Source: Vagococcus fluvialis
Lineage (GTDB): Bacteria > Bacillota > Bacilli > Lactobacillales > Vagococcaceae
NCBI RefSeq assembly: GCF_003337315.1
Contig: NZ_QPJV01000001.1
Location: 1-64,000 of the forward strand
Direction of reading: 5' to 3'
Length of the DNA stretch: 64,000 nt
Position 1 is the first letter of the stretch, and every line of letters begins with the position of its first letter. The position numbers were made by a program, and so were the translations under genes. Shown piece by piece: positions 51,918 through 62,367 of the stretch. The notes below the pieces were generated by a model that was not told the origin of the DNA, did no database searches, and saw only the letters and a list, made by a program, of their open reading frames with translations.

Positions 51918-54233
51918 TTAAGCATAGGTTTTTTCTTTAACAATTACTTTGTCTAAAACGATTTTTAAGATAATTGAAATCACAACTAAAATAGCGAAAA
52001 CAGGTAATGTTTCTTTAGTTAACATTGAGATTTCTAATAAACCTTTGAATAACATTGCTGCAACATATGTACCAATTGTTGTCGTCACGGCTAAGAAAGC
52101 TCTTAGTAAGTTAAATGGTAAACAAGCTTTAATAACTGCCATTGAACTAACAGCGATTAACATGTAGTACATTAAAGTCGTCATATCAATTTGTGACCAG
52201 TTGTTCATTGTTGCATAAATGTAAATAAAGACAATATTTAAGATGACTAAAATCGCATTTGGTAAAGCCCGTCTTAAGGCTGTTGGTAAAAACTTAGTTG
52301 TTACTTTACGTTTATCATTTTCAAATGATAAGAAAAATGCTGGATATCCTTCAATTGCTAAATCTAAGAGAGTGATTTGAATTGGGATAAATGGGAATGT
52401 AATTGCTGTTAAAGCACATAAAACTGATAATATTAATGAATAAATAGTTTTAATAAAGAAAATACTAGATACTTTAGTTACATTATTAACCACACGACGT
52501 CCTTCAAATAAAACGTCTGGTAAAGTTGTGAAGTCAGAATTAAGTAAAACTAAGTTAGAGATTTGACGTGTTGCGTTGTCCCCTTCTGCCATAGCAATAC
52601 TACAATCTGCTTCTTTTAATGCTAAGACATCATTAACACCATCTCCTGTCATTGCAACAACATGACCTTGAGCTTTTAATTCTTGGACTAACATTTGTTT
52701 TTGCTGAGGTGATACACGGCCAAAGACTTTATAGTCATTGACAATTCCTTTAACTTCTTCTTCTGTTTCTAATTCGGATAAATCAATATATCTTTCGTAA
52801 CCATCAAGGCCTGCTCGTCTAGCAACGTTTGAAACTGTAACAGGGTTATCTCCTGAAATAACTTTAATATCCACACCCTCATCCTTTAAATAAGCTAGTG
52901 TTTCATTTGCATTTTCTCTAATAGGGTCGTCAATTTTAATAATTGCTAGTGGACTAAGTTTAGGCAATGATTCTTCATCAACAGTTGTTTGACTTGTGAT
53001 TCCTAACATTAACACACGGTAACCTTCACTTTGAGCTTCATCAATTTCTTTAGGTAAATCAGATTCATTAAATAATCTTTCGGGAGCACCTAAAGCCACT
53101 GTACCAAGATTTTCAAAAACCATTGCTCCCCATTTTCTTTCAGAAGAGAAGCTAATAATAGATTCTGCTGTGTAAACTTCCTGGTTACCAAAATGATCGC
53201 GAATGGCTTTCATCGTAATATTACTGTCAGATGAGGCAAACATATAACTACTCATGATATCTTCAAACTTTGAACTATAATCCTCATTAATCACATCGAC
53301 ATCTAAAACTTTCATTTTTCCTTCAGTAATTGTTCCAGTTTTATCTAAACAAATCACATCAACATGAGCTAATGTTTCTACTGAATACATGTCTTGAACT
53401 AAAACTTCTTTTTTAGCTAGTTTTGCTACAGCAGTTGCTAAAGCAATCATAATTAGTAAAACCATTCCCTTAGGTAACATTCCTAAAAGGGCAGCAGCTG
53501 AAGCAACAACAGAAGATTTTAACTCTCCATTCCCTAGAAAATAAGCTTCTACAAATAAAATCACACCTAATGGTACAATAACAAAACTTGTAAACTTAGC
53601 TACTTTTCTAATAGAGGAAACTAACTCAGAGTTAAAAGGTTTATGGACTTTAGCTTTATTAGCAATTTTAGTTGCATAGTTGTCTTTACCTACATGAATC
53701 ACTCGAGCATAACATTGCCCACTTGAAATAAAACTTCCTGATAATAACTCAGCATCTGCTTCTTTTTTGATTAAGTCAGATTCACCAGTTAATAAGGCTT
53801 CATTGGCCTCTACAAAGCCACTAATCACAACCATATCAGATGGCACTTGATCACCAGCAGCTAATTTAACAACATCATCTAAGACAATCATCTCTGATGA
53901 CATTTCAACTTCTTGACCATCTCTTAAGACAATGGCTGTATCTTCATTGATAATTGAAAGTTTAGCAATTAAGTTTTTTGCTCGAATTTCTTGAATGATA
54001 CCAATTGTTACGTTCATTATAATAATAACCATAAAAAATAGGTTACTGAACGCTCCTACTGCAGCTAAACAGATACCAATGGCTAAGTTTAAAAAGTTAA
54101 ATAAAGTAAAGACATTGTCCTTAATAATATCTTTAGTTGATTTTGAAACATCTTCATTATAATTATTTTGTTGATTCTTTGAAATTCTATCCTGAACCTC
54201 TTGATTTGTTAAACCTTGTAAATTTTCATTCAT
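51918..54233 (-). CDS. P-type ATPase of the Exp7/FUPA23-like group
   Basis: About 771 residues. The phosphorylation motif DKTGTITEG, the actuator loop LTGESD, the KWGAM region and the hinge MTGDGVNDVLALKEADCSIAM are complete, so it should be an active pump. The membrane motif reads LLGMLPKGMVLL instead of the PEGL of calcium pumps. That variant fits the poorly characterised group containing pneumococcal Exp7; the transported ion is unknown. The second ATG is the better start, because the first overlaps the AAAGGA ribosome binding site. Confidence 0.85.
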   Translation of the reverse strand: MNENLQGLTNQEVQDRISKNQQNNYNEDVSKSTKDIIKDNVFTLFNFLNLAIGICLAAVGAFSNLFFMVIIIMNVTIGIIQEIRAKNLIAKLSIINEDTAIVLRDGQEVEMSSEMIVLDDVVKLAAGDQVPSDMVVISGFVEANEALLTGESDLIKKEADAELLSGSFISSGQCYARVIHVGKDNYATKIANKAKVHKPFNSELVSSIRKVAKFTSFVIVPLGVILFVEAYFLGNGELKSSVVASAAALLGMLPKGMVLLIMIALATAVAKLAKKEVLVQDMYSVETLAHVDVICLDKTGTITEGKMKVLDVDVINEDYSSKFEDIMSSYMFASSDSNITMKAIRDHFGNQEVYTAESIISFSSERKWGAMVFENLGTVALGAPERLFNESDLPKEIDEAQSEGYRVLMLGITSQTTVDEESLPKLSPLAIIKIDDPIRENANETLAYLKDEGVDIKVISGDNPVTVSNVARRAGLDGYERYIDLSELETEEEVKGIVNDYKVFGRVSPQQKQMLVQELKAQGHVVAMTGDGVNDVLALKEADCSIAMAEGDNATRQISNLVLLNSDFTTLPDVLFEGRRVVNNVTKVSSIFFIKTIYSLILSVLCALTAITFPFIPIQITLLDLAIEGYPAFFLSFENDKRKVTTKFLPTALRRALPNAILVILNIVFIYIYATMNNWSQIDMTTLMYYMLIAVSSMAVIKACLPFNLLRAFLAVTTTIGTYVAAMLFKGLLEISMLTKETLPVFAILVVISIILKIVLDKVIVKEKTYA

Positions 54234-54367
54234 TCTTAGTGTCATCCTTTACGTTTGTTAAAAAGCCGTCTTTAACAGTATACCTATTTCCATAGAGAAA
54301 AGAAACGACTTTAATTAAATTTAAGAATAAAAAGAAGATGCTACTTCTGTAACACCGTTTAGTTTGT

Positions 54368-54403
54368 AAAAAAGGGACTGTGACATACTGCTGTCACAGT
54401 CCC
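54368..54403 (-). terminator. Terminator of the ABC-PASTA operon
   Basis: An 11-bp perfect GC-containing stem (54374-54384 with 54393-54403, 8-nt loop) followed by six U residues in the leftward direction. Confidence 0.92.
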
Positions 54404-54414
54404 CTCTCTTATTT

Positions 54415-55929
54415 TTATTTTGAAAAAACATTTTCTGCTTCTGTTTCAGGTCCTTTTTCTGGTGTTTTCCCTGGTTGGCTAGCAAATCTTCCGTTACTAA
54501 TACCAAAAGTTAAGTAAGAATTAGAAGCAATATACTGATTGTAGACACTCATTTTAACAATTTGTCCTTTTTCAGCATCTGAATCTACATAGTAAACGTC
54601 ATAAGTAATGCTTGCCCCTTTTGAATTAAAATCATCATAAATCAGTTTAGGTAAATCACCTTCAAGCTGACCAAAGTAGGATTTAATATAAGGTTGACCA
54701 TAAGAGTAAACAACTTTAACAGACTTTTGATCTTTCCCTGTTAGTTTTGTCCCTGATTCAATAGACTGGCTAATTAATTGACCGTAAGGAACAGAGTCAG
54801 AGAAAACTTGTTGCACTCTAACATCTAAACCTTCAACTGCTGTAGTACTTGTTTCAGCAGTATAGTCACCAAAATATGGCACTACAATAGCTTTTCCAAT
54901 TGAAACTTTTATAGTTAACTTATCATTTTTAGCTACTTTTTGATTTTTTTCAACACTTTGGCCAATAATTTTTCCTTCTTCAACTTTATCAGAGTCAACA
55001 TCTTCATAAGCAATCAAGACACCACTTTTTTTAGCCCATTCATCTACTTCTGCTTTAGTTTTCCCAATAAAGTCTGGTACAGGTATATTCTTCTCAAAAA
55101 TTTCTACACCTTTTGAGAAATAAACATTCAAATTATCACGTCTTCGATAATTATCAGCCGTTACTTCTTTGTTACCAAATTCAAGACGAGTGAATTTACC
55201 TTTTTCGACTTTGTCGCTGTATTCAGTAATAACACTTAGGTTCTCAGCTTTATTTTTCTCAACAAATTCATTCACTTCTTTTTCTGACATTGTTTTAAAG
55301 TCAGGTAGTGAAATTATTTCTTCCGGATCAGCTCCCTCACTTACTGTAAAGTTAAGTGTTGAACCTTTTTTTACTTTTTTACCTGGGTTAACTACTTGCT
55401 TAATAATGTTACTAGATTCAACTTTTAAAGAATAGGCTTCTTTTAAATCTAATTCCATTCGATTATCAGTTGCCCACTTTCGAACATCTGTCACTGATTT
55501 ATCAACAAAATCAGGCATTTTAACACGGGTCATTTGATAATAAGTCGTATAACCAATAATGACAACTGCTAAACTTGATACACCAATCAGAATTTTTTTA
55601 TTCCGTTGTTTCTTTTCATACTCGGGGTCAATTTCAACCTCATGTAAATCATCTGAAACATAGCCATCTTCTGATGGTTCTACTTTTTTAGTAGATTTTT
55701 TAGGTGTATCATCAACGTTAAGTAACTCTGGATCATCAAAAATTGGTGCGTTTATTTTTTGAGAGGTGTCGTTAGAAGATGGTTCTTCTTTGCGACGTTT
55801 TTTTTTTCTCTTTTTAGGTTCTTCTAAAACTTCTTTCGTTACTTTTGGTTTAACTTCCTTTTCTCTTTTTGACTTTGGCAATTTTTCTTTGTAGTCATCA
55901 CCAGAAAAGTTTGATAAAAAATCACTCAT
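54415..55929 (-). CDS. Membrane-anchored PASTA-domain protein without kinase
   Basis: A 504-residue protein. A long charged, Lys-rich cytoplasmic part (1-110, with KKRKKKRRKEE) precedes one helix (NKKILIGVSSLAVVIIGYTTYY). Outside are PASTA-type repeats, each about 65-70 residues (MPDFVDKSVTDVRKWATDN ..., VPDFIGKTKAEVDEWAKKS ..., VPYFGDY ...), some divergent. PASTA domains bind muropeptides or unlinked peptidoglycan in PknB kinases and PBPs. There is neither kinase nor transpeptidase here. The gene overlaps the ABC ATPase gene by 8 nt, which suggests a sensor or substrate receptor for the transporter. Confidence 0.82.
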   Translation of the reverse strand: MSDFLSNFSGDDYKEKLPKSKREKEVKPKVTKEVLEEPKKRKKKRRKEEPSSNDTSQKINAPIFDDPELLNVDDTPKKSTKKVEPSEDGYVSDDLHEVEIDPEYEKKQRNKKILIGVSSLAVVIIGYTTYYQMTRVKMPDFVDKSVTDVRKWATDNRMELDLKEAYSLKVESSNIIKQVVNPGKKVKKGSTLNFTVSEGADPEEIISLPDFKTMSEKEVNEFVEKNKAENLSVITEYSDKVEKGKFTRLEFGNKEVTADNYRRRDNLNVYFSKGVEIFEKNIPVPDFIGKTKAEVDEWAKKSGVLIAYEDVDSDKVEEGKIIGQSVEKNQKVAKNDKLTIKVSIGKAIVVPYFGDYTAETSTTAVEGLDVRVQQVFSDSVPYGQLISQSIESGTKLTGKDQKSVKVVYSYGQPYIKSYFGQLEGDLPKLIYDDFNSKGASITYDVYYVDSDAEKGQIVKMSVYNQYIASNSYLTFGISNGRFASQPGKTPEKGPETEAENVFSK

Positions 55930-56596
55930 ACTCTTTCAAAACTCCTTTTTTAAGGACGAAAGCTTTATCTGATTGAAGAGCGATTTCTTGAGAGTGAGTA
56001 ACTACAATGACACATTTATTATGCTCATGAGCTAGAAGTTTAAAAATTTCTACAATTTCTTGTTCCATTTCTTCATCTAAGTTTCCAGTTGGCTCATCAG
56101 CTAAAATAATATCAACGTTTGTAGCAAGAGCTCTTGCTATCGCCACACGTTGTTGTTCTCCCCCAGATAATCGATTAACAATTCTACTTGCTTTATCCTT
56201 ACCAATACCAATATAGTCTAACAGATTATATGCTACTTTAGTATGGTCTTCTGGTAATTTATTTTCAGTAATCGCCATTGGCACTAATACATTTTCCACA
56301 CCAGTTAAATAAGGGATTAAATTATAGTGTTGGAAGATAATACTAATTTCATTTCGACGATAACTTTCAAGTCCAATTTGTTTAATATTTTTATTTTTAT
56401 AATAAACTGTTCCTTTTTTTGGTTCATCTAAACCAGATAATAAAGAAAGTAAGGTCGTTTTACCTGATCCTGATTGACCTACTATTGTATAAAAAGTTCC
56501 TTGTTCAAAATCTACATTTGTATTTTTTAAAATATATCTTAATTTATCTCCATCTTGATAAAAGTAATCTAATTTTCTTGCTTTTAAAATCGCCAT
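55922..56596 (-). CDS. ABC transporter ATPase (LolD/MacB type)
   Basis: A 224-residue ATPase with Walker [11 protein letters not shown] (about 37-46), signature LSGGEQQR, Walker [15 protein letters not shown] and the switch histidine in [10 protein letters not shown]. It drives the FtsX-like permease 13 nt upstream in the same operon. Such mechanotransmission transporters act in wall hydrolase control, lipoprotein release or peptide defence. Confidence 0.92.
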   Translation of the reverse strand: MAILKARKLDYFYQDGDKLRYILKNTNVDFEQGTFYTIVGQSGSGKTTLLSLLSGLDEPKKGTVYYKNKNIKQIGLESYRRNEISIIFQHYNLIPYLTGVENVLVPMAITENKLPEDHTKVAYNLLDYIGIGKDKASRIVNRLSGGEQQRVAIARALATNVDIILADEPTGNLDEEMEQEIVEIFKLLAHEHNKCVIVVTHSQEIALQSDKAFVLKKGVLKEYE

Positions 56597-56609
56597 CTAC
56601 TTTTCCTCC

Positions 56610-58145
56610 TTACATCATTATCTTCTTAGGATTTAGTCGCATAATATAGATCAGTGGTGCCACTGTCGATACTAAAACAACGCCAATACCTACTACATAG
56701 AAAAGAAGGATATAAGTAGGATTTAGTGAAATATTGTATGCATCAATTACATCATCTTCTGAAATACTGCTATTTGTTAGTCTAGCTAACTCGTAATCAT
56801 CCATATTGTAGCCCATTCCGTTATCAACTTGTTCTGTCTTTTGAGATTGTATTAAAGAATTAGAAAATCCTTTAGCTAACATATTTCCTGTGAATACTGA
56901 AATAGTAATAGCAACGAAGGCAACAACAACTACTTCAAATACAATTTGACCGACTACTTTTGAGCGTTTCTCCCCAAGAGATAAGTAAATACCAAGCTCA
57001 TGTTTACGGTCTCTCAAGAATAAAATAGTTACTAAAGTAATAATTAAAATTGATGCTAGAACAGAAATAATTAAAACTAATTTAGAAATTTTTGACATTC
57101 CTTTAACAGGTCCTGCTACTTGAGTGTATTGATCAGAACTAATTAATACTTTTGAATACTTATTTTTTGCATCTTTTAAAATTTTGTCAGCATTAATTCT
57201 AAAGTCTTCAGCCACTTCAGGTGATTTAAGTGTATAAGTGGCTTGACCATAGTTAAATTCATCTAAATTCTTCTCAAACTCTTCTTTAGTTTGTCCTTCA
57301 TACATTTCAGGTTGGTTCTCAAATTCTAAAAGTTGTGTTTCTTTAGTTAAATTCGTAACAAAACCATTTGGTGCATAAATTGAATTGACACGGTCCATAT
57401 AGTTAGACTCAGCATTCATAGAAGCAGAATCATTTTTCTTATTAGATTTTTTTTCACTTTGAAGAACACTAAAAACACCAATAACTTCTGCTTGATAATC
57501 TTTTTTAACTGGTTTAGCTTCTACTTCTTCTCCGTCAGATCTCATCATCATACCAGAGAAGCTATTGTAATCTAAAACTATTTTATCACCAACACGAACA
57601 TTGTTTTCTTTAGCAACTTGCTCAGAAATTAGGACTACATTTTTAGCTTTTTCTATTTCTTCTTTTTCAAAAACTCGTCCATCATTAATAGCTATAATTT
57701 TATTTTTAGCATCTAAAACTTCATTAAAATTAACACCTTTTAAATTGAAAAATGAAGTTTCTCCATCGCCCATCATAAAGTTTTCATTTTCAGATTGTGC
57801 CATTTTAAAGTTCACAGTATTAATAAAACTTGTGTATGAATAATCATAGTAGCTAACTTCATCTAACTTACCAATTTCATTTAGTGTTTTTTCACTTGGA
57901 TTAGTCATTTTTTCATAAACACTATCATCATCAGCTGCATCTTTATCTAACTTTTCATAATCCATAGTCACTGTTGCCACTGAACCTAGTTTTTTCTTAA
58001 TCGTTGACTCTACACTTTTTGTTCCTTGGTCAATAGCAATTGCTCCAGCCATTACGTTTCCTAATATAAAAATAACAGCAAAAAGAATTAACGACTTTCC
58101 TTTTCGTCTAGTAATACTTGCCATACCACGCTTAAAATAGTTCAT
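56610..58145 (-). CDS. FtsX/MacB-like ABC transporter permease
   Basis: A 511-residue permease: one helix near the N-terminus (about 20-38), a large extracellular domain (about 40-370, rich in Glu/Lys/Asn with two methionine-rich patches), then three helices with the FtsX region (DRKHELGIYLSLGEKRSKV). The ATG 10 nt after GGAGG was chosen; in-frame GTG and TTG codons just upstream are too close. It heads the operon with the ATPase and the PASTA protein. Confidence 0.9.
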   Translation of the reverse strand: MNYFKRGMASITRRKGKSLILFAVIFILGNVMAGAIAIDQGTKSVESTIKKKLGSVATVTMDYEKLDKDAADDDSVYEKMTNPSEKTLNEIGKLDEVSYYDYSYTSFINTVNFKMAQSENENFMMGDGETSFFNLKGVNFNEVLDAKNKIIAINDGRVFEKEEIEKAKNVVLISEQVAKENNVRVGDKIVLDYNSFSGMMMRSDGEEVEAKPVKKDYQAEVIGVFSVLQSEKKSNKKNDSASMNAESNYMDRVNSIYAPNGFVTNLTKETQLLEFENQPEMYEGQTKEEFEKNLDEFNYGQATYTLKSPEVAEDFRINADKILKDAKNKYSKVLISSDQYTQVAGPVKGMSKISKLVLIISVLASILIITLVTILFLRDRKHELGIYLSLGEKRSKVVGQIVFEVVVVAFVAITISVFTGNMLAKGFSNSLIQSQKTEQVDNGMGYNMDDYELARLTNSSISEDDVIDAYNISLNPTYILLFYVVGIGVVLVSTVAPLIYIMRLNPKKIMM

Positions 58146-58222
58146 TCTCAACACTCCTCCAATAATAACCCTAATTTATTACAATAATTTTAACATTCTT
58201 TCAATTTTTAATCATTACAAAA

Positions 58223-58259
58223 CAAAAAAAAGACTGATATATCTTAAAATATCAGTCTT
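58223..58259 (-). terminator. Terminator of glyQS
   Basis: An 11-bp perfect stem (58230-58240 with 58249-58259, 8-nt loop) followed by a long U-run in the leftward direction. Confidence 0.9.
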
Positions 58260-58272
58260 AAGTCTTAGTTTT

Positions 58273-60345
58273 TTATTTGACGATTAATTTATCTAAGCTA
58301 GCAAATGATAATGCCATTGTAGCAATTTCACTTAATTGTTTTAATCTATTGTTTCTAACAGCAACATCTTCCACCATAACCATTGTATTTTCGAAATAGT
58401 TTTCGATTAATGGGTTCAATGATTTTAAGGCTTCAAAGTTTTCTGAAAGAGTTAAGGTTTTAGAATTTTCTTTAATCGTATTAAACGCTTTGTTTAATTC
58501 TTTTTCAGCATCATTTTCAAATAATTCTTCATTGATAGTAATATTCGTAACATCTAGTTTTTGAGCTAAATTAATAACACGTGTTAAAGATTCAACTGTT
58601 GGTTTGAAGTCAAGTGTTTTAGCACTACTTCTCAAAATTTCAGCAATTTCAAACATATTGTTTAAATCTGTTTGCTCACTCTCAACAACAGCTTCAATAA
58701 TATCATGACGAACATCTTTACCGTTGAACCATTGTTTCATTCTAGCTTTTAAGAATGTGTCAATTGCTCCCTTAGTTTCTTCTAAGTGTAAACCAAAGAG
58801 TGCCTCGTTTTCGTTGATTAACTTCTCAATTTCTTGATGAAGAACACCCACTGGGAAGTGCCAGTCTTTATTTTCAATGATACGGATGATTCCGTAAGCT
58901 TGACGTCTTAAAGCATATGGATCATTTGAACCTTTTGGCGTTAAACCAACAGAGAAGAATGTCATTAATGTATCTAATTTATCAGCAATAGCTAGAACAG
59001 CTCCAACATTACTTTCAGGCAAAGCTCCTTCACTTGATTTTGGTAAATAATGCTCACGAATCGCTAATGCGACTTCAGGAGTTTTACCTTGTAATAAGGC
59101 GTATTTTTCACCAATAACTCCTTGTAATTCAGGGAATTCATCCACCATTAATGTGACTAAATCAAACTTGTAAATTTCACTAGCTTCTTCTAATTGTTCT
59201 TTTTCACTATCTGATAAACCAACATGAGTAGCAATAACTTGAGCAATCGCTTGAACACGTTGCATTTTCTCATAAATTGAACCAATTTTTTCATGGAATG
59301 TTACATGTTTTAATTTTTCCACATAATCTTGAATAGATACTTTTACATCTTCTTGATAGAAGAATTCAGCATCTTCTAAACGAGCTTTTAGAACTTTAGC
59401 ATTTCCTTTTGCTACATTTTCAATGTATTTATCATTTCCATTTCTAACACCAATAAAGTGGTTTAGTAATGCTTCATCTTTAGATAAAACTTCAAAATAA
59501 CGTTGATGTTCTTTCATTGAAGTGATTAAGATTTCTGATGGAACATTTAAATATTGCTCTTCGAAATCTCCGATAAAGGCAGTAGGATACTCAACTAAGT
59601 TGTTTACTTCTTCAAGAAGTTTTTCGTCAATTGGAATAATCCAATTATTTTTAGCTTCAATTTCTTTAATTTGAGAAACAATTAAATTTTTTCTAGTTTC
59701 AGCATTGGCAATCACAAATTGTTTGTTTAAATCTTCTTCATAACTAGTTGAAGAAGTGATTTCTGTGTCTTGACCTAAGAAACGATGTCCGCGACTAGTG
59801 CGTCCACTCTCTACATCAAATAATGACATTGGGATAACTTCATCATCAAGTAAAGCTACTAACCAATGAACAGGACGAATAAATTTATAAGAATAATCTG
59901 CCCAGTGCATAGATACTGGGAATGTTAAACTTTTAACCACATCAGGTAAATCAACTAAAACATCTTTAGCAGATTTACCTTCAATAAATTTATTAACATA
60001 AACGTAATCTTCTCCGTTAAAGTCTTGGAAAAATAAATCCTCAACTGAAGCTTGTTGTCCACGAGCAAATCCAATAGCTGCTTTACTCCACTCACCATCT
60101 TCAGTTTGAGCAATTCTCTTAGCTGGACCTTTTGCTACTTCTTCAATATTGTCTTGTTTTTCAACTAAGTCATTAATACGAATCGCTAATCTTCGAGGTG
60201 TTGAAAATGACTCAATACTTGAAAAGCTTAATCGATTTTCAGTTAAAAAGTTAGTCACTTTTTCTACTAATTGTTTCATAGTTGGGGTTACAATATGTGC
60301 TGGTACTTCTTCTAATCCGATTTCCATTAAAAATTGTTTTGTCAT
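58273..60345 (-). CDS. glyS: Glycyl-tRNA synthetase beta subunit
   Basis: A 690-residue subunit. It starts KQFLMEIGLEEVPAHIVTP and contains the HD-like block and the C-terminal anticodon-binding domain (about 560-690). The bacterial alpha2-beta2 enzyme needs it for tRNA recognition. It lies 1 nt after glyQ; both are under T-box control. Confidence 0.97.
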   Translation of the reverse strand: MTKQFLMEIGLEEVPAHIVTPTMKQLVEKVTNFLTENRLSFSSIESFSTPRRLAIRINDLVEKQDNIEEVAKGPAKRIAQTEDGEWSKAAIGFARGQQASVEDLFFQDFNGEDYVYVNKFIEGKSAKDVLVDLPDVVKSLTFPVSMHWADYSYKFIRPVHWLVALLDDEVIPMSLFDVESGRTSRGHRFLGQDTEITSSTSYEEDLNKQFVIANAETRKNLIVSQIKEIEAKNNWIIPIDEKLLEEVNNLVEYPTAFIGDFEEQYLNVPSEILITSMKEHQRYFEVLSKDEALLNHFIGVRNGNDKYIENVAKGNAKVLKARLEDAEFFYQEDVKVSIQDYVEKLKHVTFHEKIGSIYEKMQRVQAIAQVIATHVGLSDSEKEQLEEASEIYKFDLVTLMVDEFPELQGVIGEKYALLQGKTPEVALAIREHYLPKSSEGALPESNVGAVLAIADKLDTLMTFFSVGLTPKGSNDPYALRRQAYGIIRIIENKDWHFPVGVLHQEIEKLINENEALFGLHLEETKGAIDTFLKARMKQWFNGKDVRHDIIEAVVESEQTDLNNMFEIAEILRSSAKTLDFKPTVESLTRVINLAQKLDVTNITINEELFENDAEKELNKAFNTIKENSKTLTLSENFEALKSLNPLIENYFENTMVMVEDVAVRNNRLKQLSEIATMALSFASLDKLIVK

Positions 60346-60346
60346 C

Positions 60347-61243
60347 TTATTTTTCCTCCTCTAATTGCTTTAATAGAGGGAAACCTAATTTTTCTCTCTC
60401 TTCTACAAATGTTTTAGCAATCTCACGTGCCATGTTTCTAATACGAGCAAGGTAACCAGCTCGTTCTGTTACCGAAACAGCTCCACGAGCATCTAACAGG
60501 TTAAATGTATGGCTACATTTTAAAACATAGTCATAAGCAGGATGTACTAATTTTCTCTCAATACAAATTTTTGCTTCTTTTTCATATGTATTAAATAACT
60601 CAAGTAACATGTCTTGGTTACTTACTTCAAAAGAATAAACTGAATGTTCAAACTCAGGCTGAATAAAAATTTCACCATATTTCACGCCTTCTGTCCACTC
60701 TAAATCATAAACACTTTCTACTTCTTGAATGTATGAAGCAAGACGTTCAATTCCATAAGTAATTTCAGATGTAACAGGTTTACATTCTAATCCACCAACT
60801 TGTTGGAAGTAAGTAAATTGAGTGATTTCCATCCCATCTAACCAAACTTCCCAACCAAGACCAGCACAACCCATTGATGGATTCTCCCAGTTGTCTTCTA
60901 CAAAACGAATATCGTGTTGTAGAGGATCAATACCTAACAACTTCAAGCTTTCTAAATATAATTCTTGAATATTAAGAGGTGATGGTTTCATCACTACTTG
61001 AAATTGGTGATGTTGGTATAAACGGTTTGGATTGTCTCCGTAACGACCATCAGCTGGTCTTCTTGAAGGTTCTACGTATGCTGCGTTCCACGGTTCTGGA
61101 CCAATTGCTCTTAAGAAAGTATAAGGGCTCATTGTTCCAGCACCTTTTTCAGTATCGTAAGATTGCATTAGCATACAACCTTGATCTGCCCAATATTGTT
61201 GCAAAGTTCTAATCATTTCTTGTACAGTTAATTTGTGACTCAT
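60347..61243 (-). CDS. glyQ: Glycyl-tRNA synthetase alpha subunit
   Basis: A 298-residue catalytic subunit with the class II motifs ([46 protein letters not shown]). It makes glycyl-adenylate. The ATG after GGAGG was chosen over an in-frame start 69 nt upstream that lies in the T-box terminator region. Confidence 0.97.
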   Translation of the reverse strand: MSHKLTVQEMIRTLQQYWADQGCMLMQSYDTEKGAGTMSPYTFLRAIGPEPWNAAYVEPSRRPADGRYGDNPNRLYQHHQFQVVMKPSPLNIQELYLESLKLLGIDPLQHDIRFVEDNWENPSMGCAGLGWEVWLDGMEITQFTYFQQVGGLECKPVTSEITYGIERLASYIQEVESVYDLEWTEGVKYGEIFIQPEFEHSVYSFEVSNQDMLLELFNTYEKEAKICIERKLVHPAYDYVLKCSHTFNLLDARGAVSVTERAGYLARIRNMAREIAKTFVEEREKLGFPLLKQLEEEK

Positions 61244-61267
61244 ATTTTTTCCTCCTTTAAAAGTATA

Positions 61268-61465
61268 CAAAAAGTCCCTATGCTTGATGTGACTCAAACA
61301 TAGGGACGACAATTATCGCGGTTCCACCCTACTTCCAGTTAATAACTGGCAGCTTCATTGGTTACTCCAGAATGCCTTCGAAAAATAAGGTTATCCTTGG
61401 CTTCCACTGTCCCAAGTTCGCTAAAATAACTAATTAGATTTCTTTTTTTCTTTCAACGTAAATAT
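61268..61465 (-). promoter_or_regulatory. Glycine T-box leader of glyQS
   Basis: Leftward, the T-box core TGGAACCGCG (61317-61327) is present within the usual AGGGTGGAACCGCG context. It is followed by a terminator stem (61274-61282 with 61299-61307) and a U-run to 61268. A GGC at 61374-61376 is a candidate glycine specifier. Uncharged tRNA-Gly binding would favour the antiterminator. Confidence 0.93.
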
Positions 61466-61479
61466 TTATTTGTAGGTTT

Positions 61480-61508
61480 ATATTAAGCCTAGAATGTTAA
61501 TTTGTCAA
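61480..61508 (-). promoter_or_regulatory. Promoter of the T-box glyQS transcript
   Basis: Leftward perfect TTGACA (61503-61508), 17-bp spacer, TAATAT (61480-61485). The -35 box overlaps the end of recO. Confidence 0.65.
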
Positions 61509-62293
61509 TCCTTTGATGATGAATCATCTTTTTTTAAGACATTTTCCCAGCTTTTCATATCATCGATAAACTTTTTACTTTTTAGAAAAATACCAACATA
61601 TTCGCTATAAATCTCATCTAAAATAAAGCGAATCATGTCTTTTGTTTCTTTCTTTAAAGTAATTTCGTTAATTTGTTTGTAACTGATTTGCGAGAATAAA
61701 CGAATAAAATGCATGCCAACAGCATCAAAATGAGAGCGTCGTTCATCTAAATGCCAATGTTTTTCGCATAGAATTCCATGATTAGCAAAGGAATAATCGA
61801 ATTTCCCATGAGTTTCACCACAAATACAACATCTTTTCCAATTAATTGAAATACCAAAACGCTCTAATAATTGGACTTCAAAAATATTAGTAATAATTTC
61901 AGGATCAATTTTTTGATTAAGTAAAGTGATCGCTTCAAGAGTAAAACCATAAAGAGCTGGATCATACGTGCCATCTTCTATGGCCACATCTACAAGATTT
62001 AAAATATAGGTGGCATAAGCTGAAATAAAAATATCTTTCTGAATTTCATCAAACATTTTTATTTCCTTTACTCCGTTTAAAAAAGAAAGACCTTCCTCTT
62101 TAATATCTGCAATATATAAGGATTTAGTGAATGGCTGTAGTGCTGGTGTTAAAGGATTATTTTTACGGTTAGCTCCTTTAACAAAAAACATCTTCTTACC
62201 GTAAGTCTCTGTAAATATTTTAACCAGTTTATCTTTTTCGCGATAATTTTTAGAAAAAATTACCATTCCTTGAACTTCTTCTTGATGTCTCAA
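61505..62293 (-). CDS. recO: DNA repair protein RecO
   Basis: A 262-residue recombination mediator that loads RecA with RecR. An OB-fold N-domain (QGMVIFSKNYREKDKLVKIFT) precedes helices with a zinc-binding cluster (CCICGE ... HGILCEKHW, about residues 152-180). It lies between era and glyQ, as usual in Firmicutes. Confidence 0.95.
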   Translation of the reverse strand: MRHQEEVQGMVIFSKNYREKDKLVKIFTETYGKKMFFVKGANRKNNPLTPALQPFTKSLYIADIKEEGLSFLNGVKEIKMFDEIQKDIFISAYATYILNLVDVAIEDGTYDPALYGFTLEAITLLNQKIDPEIITNIFEVQLLERFGISINWKRCCICGETHGKFDYSFANHGILCEKHWHLDERRSHFDAVGMHFIRLFSQISYKQINEITLKKETKDMIRFILDEIYSEYVGIFLKSKKFIDDMKSWENVLKKDDSSSKD

Positions 62294-62367
62294 GAGCCAA
62301 CCTCCTTTTTTACAAAATAAAATGGCAGACTATTTAGTAAAAGAACTTAATAGCCATACCATCATTA

